DNA of 36,623 nucleotides from Burkholderiales bacterium (GTDB lineage: Bacteria; Pseudomonadota; Gammaproteobacteria; Burkholderiales; WYBJ01): NCBI GenBank assembly GCA_022841915.1, contig JALHQN010000032.1:1-36623 (forward strand). The letters run 5' to 3'. Under the pieces are notes generated by a model that was given only the letters and a program-made list of their open reading frames with translations, was not told the origin of the DNA and did no database searches. Of the stretch, positions 1-8,293 are shown piece after piece; within the stretch, counting starts at the first letter, position 1; each line of letters starts with the position of its first letter. A program made the position numbers and the translations under genes.

Positions 1-2445
1 AAGGCCAGCGTTGCCGCCCAATCCCTCGGCATCGAGGCACCGGCTGGCGCAGAAGCAGCAATGAACATGCAGGTCGCCGCCATCACGCTCCAAGGCGAAG
101 CCTTAGGGGGCCGTGTCGGTACGAAGATCGAATTGGTGCAGTTGAAGCAATTCAGCGCAGGCGCCAAGACGCTCGCAATGGATGGCAGCGACATGCAGAT
201 CAAGGGCGAGGCGCTGCGAGCCGGGCTCGACGCGTTGATATTGCGGGATCCCGCCACGGGCGCCGAGCTGGCTCGTCTGGCGCGCGCCGAAGCGACCGGG
301 GGCGCGGTCTCGACAAAGCAGCGCAGCGCGCAAGTGGAACGGATCGCCTTCTCCGACGCCCATGCGAGCGCGACGCTCGACGGCAGCGGCAAACTCAATT
401 GGGATGCCTTCCTGGCAGCCTTCGCACCGCCGCGCCCCGCAGGCCAGCCGACTTCGTCCCCGGTAGCCGCCAAGGGCACCCCGGTGCCCGCGCCGTCTTG
501 GGATGCCAACGTCAAGTTGATCGAGCTGAGCAGATTCGGCGCGGCCTACACCGACCAGCGACCAGAATACGCCCTCGCAATGGCGCTGCAGGACGTCAAT
601 GCGCGCATTCGCAATGCGGGCACGAAAACCAAAGCGCCAGCGGCCATCGAGATCAACGGGCGCATCAAGGACAGCGGCCAGTTCAAAGTCGCCGGTAACG
701 TGGATCTGCAGACCTTCGCCACCGACGTGAAGCTCAAGCTCGACGAAATCTCGTTGACCCCCGCGCAACCCTTTCTCGCGCAGCAAGCCCGATTGCAGAT
801 CGTGTCGGCCTTGGCGTCTGCCGAGGGTCGGCTGCGTTATGGCAAGCCCAAGGAAGCCGGGGCCGACATCGTGTTCGAAGGCGAGTTGGGCCTGGACAAG
901 GTCGTCATCGAGGAAACCGAGCCCGCGCAGCCTTTTCTCGCCCTCGACAGCCTGCGCGCGTCGCAAGTGAAGCTGGCGCTGGGGCCGAACAGCCTCGACA
1001 TTCCCGATTTGCGTTTGAACCGATTGGTCACGAAGCTATTGATCGCCGAGGACCAGAGCGTCAATCTGGTGAAGGTTTTGCGCAAAAAGCCCACGAATGC
1101 ACAGCCTGCCTCTGCACCTGCGGCCGCAACCGATGGGGCTGCGCCAGCGGCGCTGCCCTCGCCACCCGCAGGCGAACCGCCCGACAATGCTTTTCCGCTG
1201 TCGCTGGCACGCATCCGAATCGATCACTCCGTGCTCGAGTTCTCCGACCTCGGCCTGCGCCCGCAGTTCAGCACCCGCATGCACGAGTTGCAGGGCGTGA
1301 TCACGGGCGTCTCCACCTCCCGGGATTCGCGTGCGCGGCTGGAACTCGATGCGCGCGTCGATGAGTTCGGCGCGGCGATCATTCGCGGCTCGATCAACCC
1401 GTTCGCGCCTCGTGCATACACGCAAGTCGATCTCGATTTCCGCAATATCGCGATGAGCGCCCTCACCCCCTACTCCGCGAAGTTCGCAGGCTACCGGATC
1501 GCCTCCGGGCAGTTGTCGATGAATCTTCAGTACCGCATCAAGAACAGCGCCCTGCAAGGCAACAACAAGATCATTCTCGACAAGCTGGTCCTGGGAGAAC
1601 GGGTCGACAGTCCCGGCGCACTCAATCTGCCGCTCGAACTGGCGATCGCGATCCTCAGGGACGCGAACGGGCGAATCGACATCGGCTTGCCCGTCTCCGG
1701 CAGTCTCGACGATCCTCAATTCAGCATCGGCGGCCTGGTCTGGAAGGCGATAGGCAATCTGCTCACTCGCATCGTGACCGCCCCCTTCCGCGCGCTGGCC
1801 GGTCTTTTCGGCGGCGGGGCGAATGAACAACTCGGCTCGATCGAATTCGACCCGGGGAGCGAGGCGCTGCGCCCGCCGGAGCGGCAGAAGCTGCGTACGG
1901 TGGCCGAAGCGCTGCAAAAGCGTCCCCAGCTCAAGCTGACGGTCAAGCCGGCCTATGCCACCGAGCCGGATCGCGCAGCCCTCCAATCCCTCGCTGTGCG
2001 CCGCGCGATTGTCACCCGGGCCGGCATCAACCTCGAGCCTGGCGAAGCGCCGGGCCCTCTAGACGTGAGCAATGCGAGGATGCAGCAAGCGATCGAAGCC
2101 CTCTTCGTCGAGCGCTTCGGCACGCCGGCCGCCCGAGATCTGCGCGCAAGCATGGCGAAGGCGGCCGAGGTGCCGCCCAAAGAAGGTGCCAAACCCGCTA
2201 CCAATGCGGCCGCCGTTGCCGTCACCCGCATCGCACGGGCGATGTCCGAGCGCCTGATCGAGGCTCACACCGTAGCCGAGACCGATCTGGCCGAATTGGC
2301 GAAACGACGCGGCGCCGCGATCGTGCAGGAGTTGCAAAACGTTGGCAAGGTCGAGTCAGCCCGCCTCGCTAGCGCAGATCCCAAGACCGTCGACCCAAAG
2401 AACGGTGCGGTGATCTCGGACCTGGATTTGGACGTCGTGAAATGA
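1..2445 (+). CDS. DUF748 (AsmA-like) envelope protein, 5'-truncated by window edge
   Basis: The reading frame is open from base 1, so the ATG at 61 is probably internal and the gene starts before the window; 814 codons are visible. The protein has the repetitive beta-rich, Leu/Asp-rich pattern of DUF748 proteins, relatives of AsmA/TamB-type inner-membrane-anchored periplasmic proteins. Two Ala/Pro-rich linkers (about 425-495 and 1090-1190 in base coordinates) separate repeats. Near the C terminus, from about base 1830, a segment SIEFDPGSEAL...RQKLRTVAEAL resembles the OmpA-like tail typical of the family. A role in envelope lipid or outer-membrane homeostasis is inferred from the family; no specific substrate is visible. 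It is followed by a hairpin and a convergent gene. Confidence 0.85.
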   Translation, partial: KASVAAQSLGIEAPAGAEAAMNMQVAAITLQGEALGGRVGTKIELVQLKQFSAGAKTLAMDGSDMQIKGEALRAGLDALILRDPATGAELARLARAEATGGAVSTKQRSAQVERIAFSDAHASATLDGSGKLNWDAFLAAFAPPRPAGQPTSSPVAAKGTPVPAPSWDANVKLIELSRFGAAYTDQRPEYALAMALQDVNARIRNAGTKTKAPAAIEINGRIKDSGQFKVAGNVDLQTFATDVKLKLDEISLTPAQPFLAQQARLQIVSALASAEGRLRYGKPKEAGADIVFEGELGLDKVVIEETEPAQPFLALDSLRASQVKLALGPNSLDIPDLRLNRLVTKLLIAEDQSVNLVKVLRKKPTNAQPASAPAAATDGAAPAALPSPPAGEPPDNAFPLSLARIRIDHSVLEFSDLGLRPQFSTRMHELQGVITGVSTSRDSRARLELDARVDEFGAAIIRGSINPFAPRAYTQVDLDFRNIAMSALTPYSAKFAGYRIASGQLSMNLQYRIKNSALQGNNKIILDKLVLGERVDSPGALNLPLELAIAILRDANGRIDIGLPVSGSLDDPQFSIGGLVWKAIGNLLTRIVTAPFRALAGLFGGGANEQLGSIEFDPGSEALRPPERQKLRTVAEALQKRPQLKLTVKPAYATEPDRAALQSLAVRRAIVTRAGINLEPGEAPGPLDVSNARMQQAIEALFVERFGTPAARDLRASMAKAAEVPPKEGAKPATNAAAVAVTRIARAMSERLIEAHTVAETDLAELAKRRGAAIVQELQNVGKVESARLASADPKTVDPKNGAVISDLDLDVVK

Positions 2446-2481
2446 GCTTGCACGACACAGCGCGTTAAATCACGCAATCCT

Positions 2482-2517
2482 CGCCTCGATGCCCTGAACG
2501 AATCAGGGCAAGAGGCG
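2482..2517. terminator. Hairpin between convergent genes (DUF748 and DUF883)
   Basis: Nested inverted repeats: CGCCTC (2482-2487) pairs with GAGGCG (2512-2517), and TGCCCTG (2490-2496) pairs with CAGGGCA (2504-2510) around a 7-base loop. There is no T-run. The position between two convergent stop codons suggests a bidirectional terminator or RNA-stabilising hairpin. Confidence 0.5.
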
Positions 2518-2528
2518 CGAAACCCGAC

Positions 2529-2864
2529 TCAGCGGCGCGCGATCAGCACACCGATCACCGCGCTCAGCACGCCGGCCAGTGCCATCGCCTGCCAGGGGTG
2601 GCTATGCACGTAGTCGTCGACTTCATGCGCGGCTTGCTTGGCGCGTTCCAGCGTCTGCGCCTGCACGCGATCGAGTTCGACGCGGGCCTGCGCAAGTGAC
2701 TCCTTCGCCCGATTGCGCGCCGTGGTGATTCGTTCACCCGCCTGCTCGGCGGTAAGCCGAATGAGATCCTCCGCATCATCGAGAGCGGCCCGCAAGTCAC
2801 GGTTCAAGTTCTCACGTGCCTGGTGCTGCGCATCCTCTCGGCTGTAAATAGGCGAGCTTTCCAT
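2529..2864 (-). CDS. DUF883 family (ElaB/YqjD-like) membrane-anchored protein
   Basis: 111 residues. The ATG at 2864 was chosen because GAGGAG lies 7 bases upstream; a longer in-frame extension has no such site. Most of the protein is a charged amphipathic helix or coiled coil (repeated Glu/Arg/Ala, about residues 8-80). A C-terminal hydrophobic segment follows, ending GVLSAVIGVLIARR. This is the DUF883 architecture: in E. coli, ElaB and YqjD are C-tail-anchored inner-membrane proteins, some ribosome-associated and induced in stationary phase. A membrane-anchored stress role is inferred from the family. Divergent from the DksA-like gene; a possible -10 (CATAAT on the minus strand) lies at 2911-2916. 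Confidence 0.88.
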   Translation of the reverse strand: MESSPIYSREDAQHQARENLNRDLRAALDDAEDLIRLTAEQAGERITTARNRAKESLAQARVELDRVQAQTLERAKQAAHEVDDYVHSHPWQAMALAGVLSAVIGVLIARR

Positions 2865-2910
2865 GATCGACTCCTCGAGATTGATGACGACAAAGAACGT
2901 TACGTGCGCA

Positions 2911-2916
2911 ATTATG
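2911..2916 (-). promoter_or_regulatory. Possible -10 element for the DUF883 gene
   Basis: CATAAT on the minus strand, 5 of 6 matches to TATAAT, about 47 bases upstream of the start. No good -35 hexamer was found at the usual distance. Confidence 0.25.
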
Positions 2917-3058
2917 CGGCCCGCCGGTCGCCCGCCGTTGACAGGGATCAAGCATGCTGGCCACCCTGCGAGGGTACTTGGATTCGAGCGCCGCAGTCAC
3001 GAACTCTACCCGAGCGAACGTGTCACACCGCGTGCGTCGCATTGCCCCGCATGAACCA

Positions 3059-3098
3059 TTGACGCGCGTCAACTGACCCGACGATCGCACCGTATAGG
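3059..3098 (+). promoter_or_regulatory. Palindromic FNR/CRP-like site and -10 upstream of the DksA-like gene
   Basis: TTGACGCGCGTCAA at 3059-3072 is a perfect 14-base palindrome with the TTGA(C/T)-N4-(G/A)TCAA layout of FNR/ANR-family boxes. TATAGG at 3093-3098 can act as a -10; no normal -35 precedes it. The implied start at about 3105 puts the palindrome centre near -40, close to the -41.5 of class II activated promoters. Regulator identity is inference. Confidence 0.4.
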
Positions 3099-3129
3099 AT
3101 TCAATCCATTCAACCCGGGAGCTGCCCAA

Positions 3130-3522
3130 ATGCCATTGACGGATGCCGAGCGCGACGAACTGAAGAAGGCCATCGGCGAACGCCGGGAAGTATTGGTTGC
3201 CGAGATACGCACCGACCTTGCTCGTTCCCGCAGCGACAGCTTCGGCGCCATCGCCGGCGAAGCGCCCGACAGCGGCGATCAAGCACTCGCCTCCTTGGTG
3301 GCCGATACCGATAACGCCGAAACCAGTCGGGATGTCCGAGAGTTGCGCGAACTCGATGCCGCGCTGGTCAAGATCACCGATGGCAGCTACGGTGTATGCA
3401 TGGATTGCGGCGATGACATCCCCGTCGCTCGCCTGAGGGCTTATCCGGGCGCGGTGAGATGCATCGCTTGCCAAAGCATGTACGAGCGCACGCACAGCCA
3501 TCCTCCCGAACCCAAACTTTAG
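3130..3522 (+). CDS. DksA/TraR-family zinc-finger transcription regulator
   Basis: 130 residues, a little shorter than E. coli DksA (151). GGGAG precedes the ATG. The N-terminal two-thirds is helical and charged. D47-S-G-D50-Q-A52 matches the DxxDxA motif that sits at the coiled-coil tip of DksA and is needed for action in the RNA polymerase secondary channel. The C-terminal zinc finger is complete, with Cys at 90, 93, 111 and 114 (C-x2-C-x17-C-x2-C). It probably modulates RNA polymerase with or without ppGpp. Being short, it may be a secondary paralogue rather than the main DksA. The upstream palindrome suggests oxygen- or metabolite-responsive control. Confidence 0.9.
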   Translation: MPLTDAERDELKKAIGERREVLVAEIRTDLARSRSDSFGAIAGEAPDSGDQALASLVADTDNAETSRDVRELRELDAALVKITDGSYGVCMDCGDDIPVARLRAYPGAVRCIACQSMYERTHSHPPEPKL

Positions 3523-3537
3523 GCATCTGCGCCGCAC

Positions 3538-3563
3538 TGGCGCTCGGTCGCGGCCGAGCGCCA
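3538..3563. terminator. Perfect 10-bp inverted repeat between dksA-like and lon
   Basis: TGGCGCTCGG (3538-3547) and CCGAGCGCCA (3554-3563) are perfectly complementary around a 6-base loop, between two convergent stop codons. There is no T-run, so intrinsic termination is uncertain. Confidence 0.5.
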
Positions 3564-3620
3564 CCTCGAGCGCGCACGATCGGACGCGTCTCGCGCTTGT
3601 CGCAGCCTCATGCTCGACGG

Positions 3621-6062
3621 CTAGCCGCTCGGCGCGGCCTCACCGATCGCCTCCCGAATCGCGTCGTCGACGCTTTCCAGCCAGACGAACTCGAGTTTCT
3701 CCCTGACCTCCTGCGGAACATCGCGCAAATCCTTGCGATTGCGCGCCGGCAGCATGACTCGGGTAATCCCCGCACGCATCGCAGCCAAGACCTTTTCCTT
3801 CACGCCACCGATGGGCAGCACCAAGCCCCGCAGGCTGATCTCCCCGGTCATCGCCGTGTCGCTGCGGACGGCTCGACCCGTGACCAGCGACGCCAATGCC
3901 AGGAACATGGCCACGCCCGCACTCGGTCCGTCCTTGGGCGTCGCACCCGCCGGCACGTGGATATGAACGTCGCTCTTCTCGAACAGCGCGGGATCGATGC
4001 CCAGCGACACGGCTCGCGACTTGATGAGACTCATCGCCGCCTGACCGCTCTCCTTCATGACGTCGCCGAGCTGGCCGGTCAGAATCAACTTGCCGCCGCC
4101 CGGCACACGCGTGGCTTCGATGAAGAGGATGTCGCCGCCGACAGGCGTCCAGGCAAGCCCAGTCGCGACTCCGGGCACGCCGGTCCGCAAGGCCACTTCG
4201 GATTCGAAGCGGCTCGCCCCCAGGATCTCGTCGAGATCGTCCGGCCCGATACTGACCTCGGTGGCCAAGCCTTCAGCAATGCGCATGGCCGCATGACGCA
4301 TCACCGAACCGATCTCGCGCTCCAGGTTACGCACTCCCGCTTCGCGGGTGTAGTCCTGAATGATGTGCCGTAGCGCTTCCTCGTCGAGCGCGACCTGTCC
4401 GGGCTTGAGCCCATTGGCTTGCGTCTGGCGAGCAATCAAATAACGCCGCGCAATCTGCACCTTCTCCTCTTCGGTGTAGCCGGGCAGATGGATGACCTCC
4501 ATGCGGTCGCGCAACGGCCCGGGGACCGTTTCGAGCATGTTCGCCGTAGCGATGAAGATTACTCGCGACAAGTCGAAGGGCACGCCGAGATAGTTGTCGC
4601 GGAACGTGGCGTTCTGCTCGGGATCGAGCACTTCGAGCAAGGCCGCCGACGGATCGCCGTGAAAACCGCCGGCGCCGAGCTTGTCCATCTCGTCGAGCAT
4701 GATCACGCAGTCGTTGGTGCCCGCCTTGCGCAGTGCCTGGATGATGTTGCCAGGCAAGGCACCGATGTACGTGCGCCGATGTCCGCGGATCTCCGCTTCA
4801 TCGTGGGTACCACCCAGACTCACGCGCGCGAACTTGCGCCCGGTCGCCTTGGCGATGCTTTGACCGAGCGACGTCTTGCCGACACCCGGCGGACCCGCGA
4901 AGCAGAGAATCGGGCTCTTGCCTTCCGGATTGAGCTTGCGGACTGCAAGAAACTCGAGAATCCGACGCTTGATCTTCTCCAAGCCGAAGTGGTCCTCGTC
5001 CAGCACGCGTCGCGCCTCGCCCAAATCGATGACGCCCTCGCTGCGCTTGCTCCAAGGCAATTCGACCAGCCAATCCAGGTAGGTGCGAATCATCGAGTAC
5101 TCGCCCGCGCCTTCGGGCGTGCGCTCGAGACGCTTGAGCTCCTTGTGCGCGTGCTTCTCGACCTCCTCGGGCATGCGGGCCTCGGCGATCAGCTTCTCCA
5201 GCTCTTCGATCTCCGCCGCACGATCGTCGGTTTCGCCGAGTTCCTTCTGTATCGTTCGCATCTGCTCGCGCAGCACGTGCTTGCGCTGCTGCTCGCCCAG
5301 CGTCTCCTGCGTCTGTTCATTGATCTGGCGAGAGAGCTTGAGGATTTCCAGCCGTCCGGCAAGCAGCTTCGCGACTTTGTCCATCCGCTCGGCCAGATCG
5401 AAGGTCTCCAGAATCTCCTGCTTCTCGCTCAATCGCAGATCGACGAAGCTCGCGATCATGTCGCACAGCTGGTTTGCACTCGAAACGGCCTGCAGAGCGG
5501 CGATCAATTCGGCCGGCACCTGGGGCAACAACTGCAGCATCTCGACCGCGCGCGCCTTGAGCCCCAGCGTGCGTGCCTCGATTTCGCTGCCGGTCTGATC
5601 CGGGGTCTCGATCGGAACGACGCGCGCCACCAGGAACGGATAGCCGTCGAGAAACTGGAGCACCCGAAAACGCTGCGTCCCCTGACATACCATGTGATGC
5701 ACGCCGTCCTCGCTCGTGACGTAGCGCATGATGTTGCCCATCGTGCCCACCCAATGAAGGTTGTCCGGACCGGGCACGTCGATGTCGGGCTGGCGCTGGA
5801 GCAGGACGCCGATCGGCCGCTCGGTCTTGAGCGCTTCCTGAGCCGCGGCAACCGATCCCGGGCGCCCGATGGTCAGAGGAAACACGACCCCGGGGAAAAG
5901 CACGACGTTGCGCGAAGGCACGATGATCACGGCGTCCTCGGGCACGACCTTGGACTCCCGCCTGGGGGCACTCGGCGCGCCTTCGACGCTCGCAAGCGCG
6001 GCAGCCTCCGGGCCATCGGCCAGCAACGGCGTTTGGGAAGTTTGTTCGGATAGGCTAGTCAT
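3621..6062 (-). CDS. lon: ATP-dependent protease Lon (La)
   Basis: 813 residues, normal for LonA. The ATG at 6062 has GAGG about 9 bases upstream, overlapping the end of the hsp20 gene. The LON substrate-binding domain runs from about residue 43 to 245, followed by a coiled region. The AAA+ module has Walker A GPPGVGKT at 390-397 and Walker B (VIMLDE) at about 453-458. The C-terminal protease domain has the catalytic dyad Ser714 (PKDGPSAG) and Lys757 (GGVKEK). It degrades damaged and regulatory proteins in the cytoplasm. The start lies 11 bases after the stop of the small heat-shock protein gene, so the two are very probably co-transcribed. No clear sigma-32 promoter was seen upstream of hsp20. 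Confidence 0.98.
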   Translation of the reverse strand: MTSLSEQTSQTPLLADGPEAAALASVEGAPSAPRRESKVVPEDAVIIVPSRNVVLFPGVVFPLTIGRPGSVAAAQEALKTERPIGVLLQRQPDIDVPGPDNLHWVGTMGNIMRYVTSEDGVHHMVCQGTQRFRVLQFLDGYPFLVARVVPIETPDQTGSEIEARTLGLKARAVEMLQLLPQVPAELIAALQAVSSANQLCDMIASFVDLRLSEKQEILETFDLAERMDKVAKLLAGRLEILKLSRQINEQTQETLGEQQRKHVLREQMRTIQKELGETDDRAAEIEELEKLIAEARMPEEVEKHAHKELKRLERTPEGAGEYSMIRTYLDWLVELPWSKRSEGVIDLGEARRVLDEDHFGLEKIKRRILEFLAVRKLNPEGKSPILCFAGPPGVGKTSLGQSIAKATGRKFARVSLGGTHDEAEIRGHRRTYIGALPGNIIQALRKAGTNDCVIMLDEMDKLGAGGFHGDPSAALLEVLDPEQNATFRDNYLGVPFDLSRVIFIATANMLETVPGPLRDRMEVIHLPGYTEEEKVQIARRYLIARQTQANGLKPGQVALDEEALRHIIQDYTREAGVRNLEREIGSVMRHAAMRIAEGLATEVSIGPDDLDEILGASRFESEVALRTGVPGVATGLAWTPVGGDILFIEATRVPGGGKLILTGQLGDVMKESGQAAMSLIKSRAVSLGIDPALFEKSDVHIHVPAGATPKDGPSAGVAMFLALASLVTGRAVRSDTAMTGEISLRGLVLPIGGVKEKVLAAMRAGITRVMLPARNRKDLRDVPQEVREKLEFVWLESVDDAIREAIGEAAPSG

Positions 6063-6073
6063 CGTGTCCTCGC

Positions 6074-6484
6074 TTACGTACGCGGCTTGCGCAGCGTGAG
6101 AATCAAACATCCGTCCTTCAGTTTCGCCTGCGTGATCTCCCGCGGCGGCGCGCGGAATCGAATGCGGCGAGCGAAGCGCCCATGAGGCACCTCCTTGCGT
6201 CGGATGGCGCCCTCGATGCATTCCGCCGGCACGACTCGCGCACCGACGATGTCGAGGCAGTCGCCGTCCAGGCGGTAATGGATGCGATCGGAGGGCACCC
6301 CGGGGAGCGCGACGAGTACGTTCCAGTCGTTCTCGGTTTCGAAGATATCCACCGGCGGCTCCCAAACGCCCGCACAGTCCTCTTGCTCCTGCACGCGAAA
6401 GAACTGCTGGCTGATCCGATCTGCGTCGTCGAGCATGCGCGCGGCTTCGGACCACATCCACGATCGTATGTATTTCGGGTTCAT
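6074..6484 (-). CDS. Hsp20/alpha-crystallin small heat-shock protein
   Basis: 136 residues from the ATG at 6484; a TTG at 6520 would add 12 residues and cannot be excluded, as neither start has a good ribosome binding site. The alpha-crystallin domain covers roughly the last 95 residues: PPVDIFETENDWNVLVALPG, then a segment near the C terminus (LKDGCLILTLRKP) that corresponds to the usual G-x-L. The C-terminal I-x-I/V extension used for oligomerisation is missing; the protein ends right after LRKPRT. It is an ATP-independent holdase that would present unfolded proteins for refolding or degradation. It lies 11 bases upstream of lon, so holdase and protease are probably made together. Confidence 0.9.
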   Translation of the reverse strand: MNPKYIRSWMWSEAARMLDDADRISQQFFRVQEQEDCAGVWEPPVDIFETENDWNVLVALPGVPSDRIHYRLDGDCLDIVGARVVPAECIEGAIRRKEVPHGRFARRIRFRAPPREITQAKLKDGCLILTLRKPRT

Positions 6485-6652
6485 GTCTGTGCAGGTTGGG
6501 TCGTCGATGATCGAATTCAATCCCGCGACAACCGCAACGCCGATGCCCGCAGTCGATATCCGAACGCACCCGATTGAGTTATCGTCCCGGCCTCATCGGT
6601 CGTTTACCTCGCTTCTCGTCGCTAGATGAAGGCGAAGTCAGGGAGAAAAAAG

Positions 6653-7408
6653 GTGCAGACAGAAACCATCGTCATCGAAGAGCGCTTTCGCGGTCCGCCC
6701 AAGTCGGGCAATGGCGGCTACGTGTGCGGCGCGTTTGCAGGCTTGCTCACGCATGGCGTTCATGCCTTGCCCGGTCAGCGCGCGGCCGAGATCACGCTGC
6801 GTTCACCGATTCCCCTCGACCTGCCCCTCGAGGTCCGGCGCGGCGACGAATCGATCTCGATTCACCACGCCGATACCCTGATCGCGGAAGGCAGGCTGGT
6901 CGACCTCGTACTCCCGGTGCCGCCCATGCCGAGCTTCGATGCAGCGCATGCGGTCCGTGACCGATCACCGGCCTATGCACGCAACGCGAGCCGCGCGCTG
7001 CCCGACAGGATCGGATTCCATCCGCTTTGCTTTTGCTGTGGCGCCGAACACGAGGACGGGTTGCACGTGACTGCCGCACCCTTGCCGGGCAACGAACTGG
7101 TTGCCGCGGCCTGGCAGACCGAGCCGCGCTGGGCCGACGACACCGGCCACATCCCGCCGTGCTTTCTGTGGACCGCGCTCGATTGTCCGGGTCAGTTCGC
7201 CTTCCACGCCGGAGGCATCCGCACCGGCATGCTGGGCAGACTGGCCGCGCGCATCGAGCATCCGATCCGCGCCGGTGAACGCTGCGTCGTCACCGGGTGG
7301 CGCCTGCACGTGGAGGGCCGACGCCACTTCGCCGGCACGGCGGTATTCGACGAAAGCGGTCGGTTGTGCGCCTATGCCAAGGCGATCTGGGTCGGTAGAC
7401 GCGATTAG
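6653..7408 (+). CDS. Hotdog-fold thioesterase-like protein
   Basis: 251 residues from the GTG at 6653, which has AGGGAG 7 bases upstream; the ATG at 6626 has no ribosome binding site. The N-terminal half (ERFRGPPKSGNGGYVCGAFAG) resembles the first half of a hotdog domain. The C-terminal half begins with a Cys-rich segment (HPLCFCCGAEHEDGLHV) and contains PCFLWTALDCPG and the VTGWRLHVEGRRHFAGTA strand region of a second hotdog. This double-hotdog arrangement suggests an acyl-CoA thioesterase or dehydratase-like enzyme, or a non-catalytic relative. I know no experimentally defined substrate. It is divergent from hsp20-lon and convergent with the mlaF-like gene (26 bases between stops). Confidence 0.7.
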   Translation: MQTETIVIEERFRGPPKSGNGGYVCGAFAGLLTHGVHALPGQRAAEITLRSPIPLDLPLEVRRGDESISIHHADTLIAEGRLVDLVLPVPPMPSFDAAHAVRDRSPAYARNASRALPDRIGFHPLCFCCGAEHEDGLHVTAAPLPGNELVAAAWQTEPRWADDTGHIPPCFLWTALDCPGQFAFHAGGIRTGMLGRLAARIEHPIRAGERCVVTGWRLHVEGRRHFAGTAVFDESGRLCAYAKAIWVGRRD

Positions 7409-7434
7409 GTGCAGCGGATCGCAGCGTGCGGCGA

Positions 7435-8235
7435 TCAGTTCACGCCGAGCTCGGCGGAGTACGAGCCGCCGCTCATGTGGAATGCCACCGGTCCATCGGG
7501 TTCGCCCCGAATGAACTGGTAGACGAACGGATCTTTCGATGCCTGGACTTCAGCAGTCGTTCCCTGGGCGACCACCTTGCCGTCGGCAATGAAGTAGACG
7601 TAGTCGACGATCTCGAGCGCTTCCTTCGCATCGTAGGACACGACGATCGAAGTGAGTCCCAGGGCGTCGTTGAGCTTGCGGATGAGATTGCCGATGACAT
7701 TGCAGGAAATCGGATCGAGCCCCGAAAACGGCTCGTCGTACATCATCAGGCACGGATCCATCGCGATGGCGCGGGAGAGACCGACGCGCCTCGCCATGCC
7801 GCCAGACAGCTCCGAGGGCATCAGCTGCGCCGCGCCTCTCAAGCCGACCGCGTTGAGTTTCATCAACACGATGTCGCGAATCATGCTCTCCGGCAGATCT
7901 GTCTTCTCGCGCAGCTGAAATGCGACATTCTCGAACACCGAAAGATCGGTGAACAACCCGCCCTGCTGAAACTGCATGCCGACTTTGCGGCGCACACGAT
8001 ACAGATCGCTTCGGCTCAGCTCGTGGATGCGCTCGCCATCGAGTCGGATCGAACCCGAACTCGGCGGCAATTGGCCACCGATGATTTTGAGCAAGGTCGT
8101 CTTGCCGCAGCCGCTCGCACCCATGATGCCGACGACCTTACCTCGCGGAATGTCGAGCGTCACGCCGCGAAACACTTCGCGTCCCGGGTACGAGAAGCTC
8201 ACGTTTTCCACTTCGACGATAGTTTCGGCAAGCAC
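7435..8235 (-). CDS. mlaF: MlaF-like ABC transporter ATPase (phospholipid transport type)
   Basis: 266 residues starting at GTG 8235; no strong ribosome binding site was seen. Walker A GASGCGKT at 39-46, Q-loop (GMQFQQGGLF) near 87-95, signature LSGGM at 143-147 and Walker B LMMYDEPFSGLDP at about 163-175. The GMQFQQGGLF and LSGGMARRVGLSRA segments and the C-terminal extension are typical of MlaF (Ttg2A), the ATPase that powers MlaE/MlaD lipid transport between inner and outer membranes. Two oddities: the H-loop position is Tyr201 (VVSYD) where most ABC ATPases have His, and there is no mlaE, mlaD, mlaC or mlaB beside it. The M20 peptidase gene ends 58 bases upstream on the same strand. Confidence 0.85.
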   Translation of the reverse strand: MLAETIVEVENVSFSYPGREVFRGVTLDIPRGKVVGIMGASGCGKTTLLKIIGGQLPPSSGSIRLDGERIHELSRSDLYRVRRKVGMQFQQGGLFTDLSVFENVAFQLREKTDLPESMIRDIVLMKLNAVGLRGAAQLMPSELSGGMARRVGLSRAIAMDPCLMMYDEPFSGLDPISCNVIGNLIRKLNDALGLTSIVVSYDAKEALEIVDYVYFIADGKVVAQGTTAEVQASKDPFVYQFIRGEPDGPVAFHMSGGSYSAELGVN

Positions 8236-8293
8236 GATCAGGCGAATCCGCAGACAAGACGATGCATTCTAGCCGCAATCGACCCGGCAGATC

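Noticed and set aside
4419-6053. 544-codon plus-strand frame opposite lon.
   Set aside because: Antisense shadow; no motif or ribosome binding site of note.
6063-6569. N-terminal extension of Lon to a 982-residue protein.
   Set aside because: The extra frame overlaps the hsp20 gene out of frame and lacks homology; ATG 6062 has a ribosome binding site and the typical Lon start.
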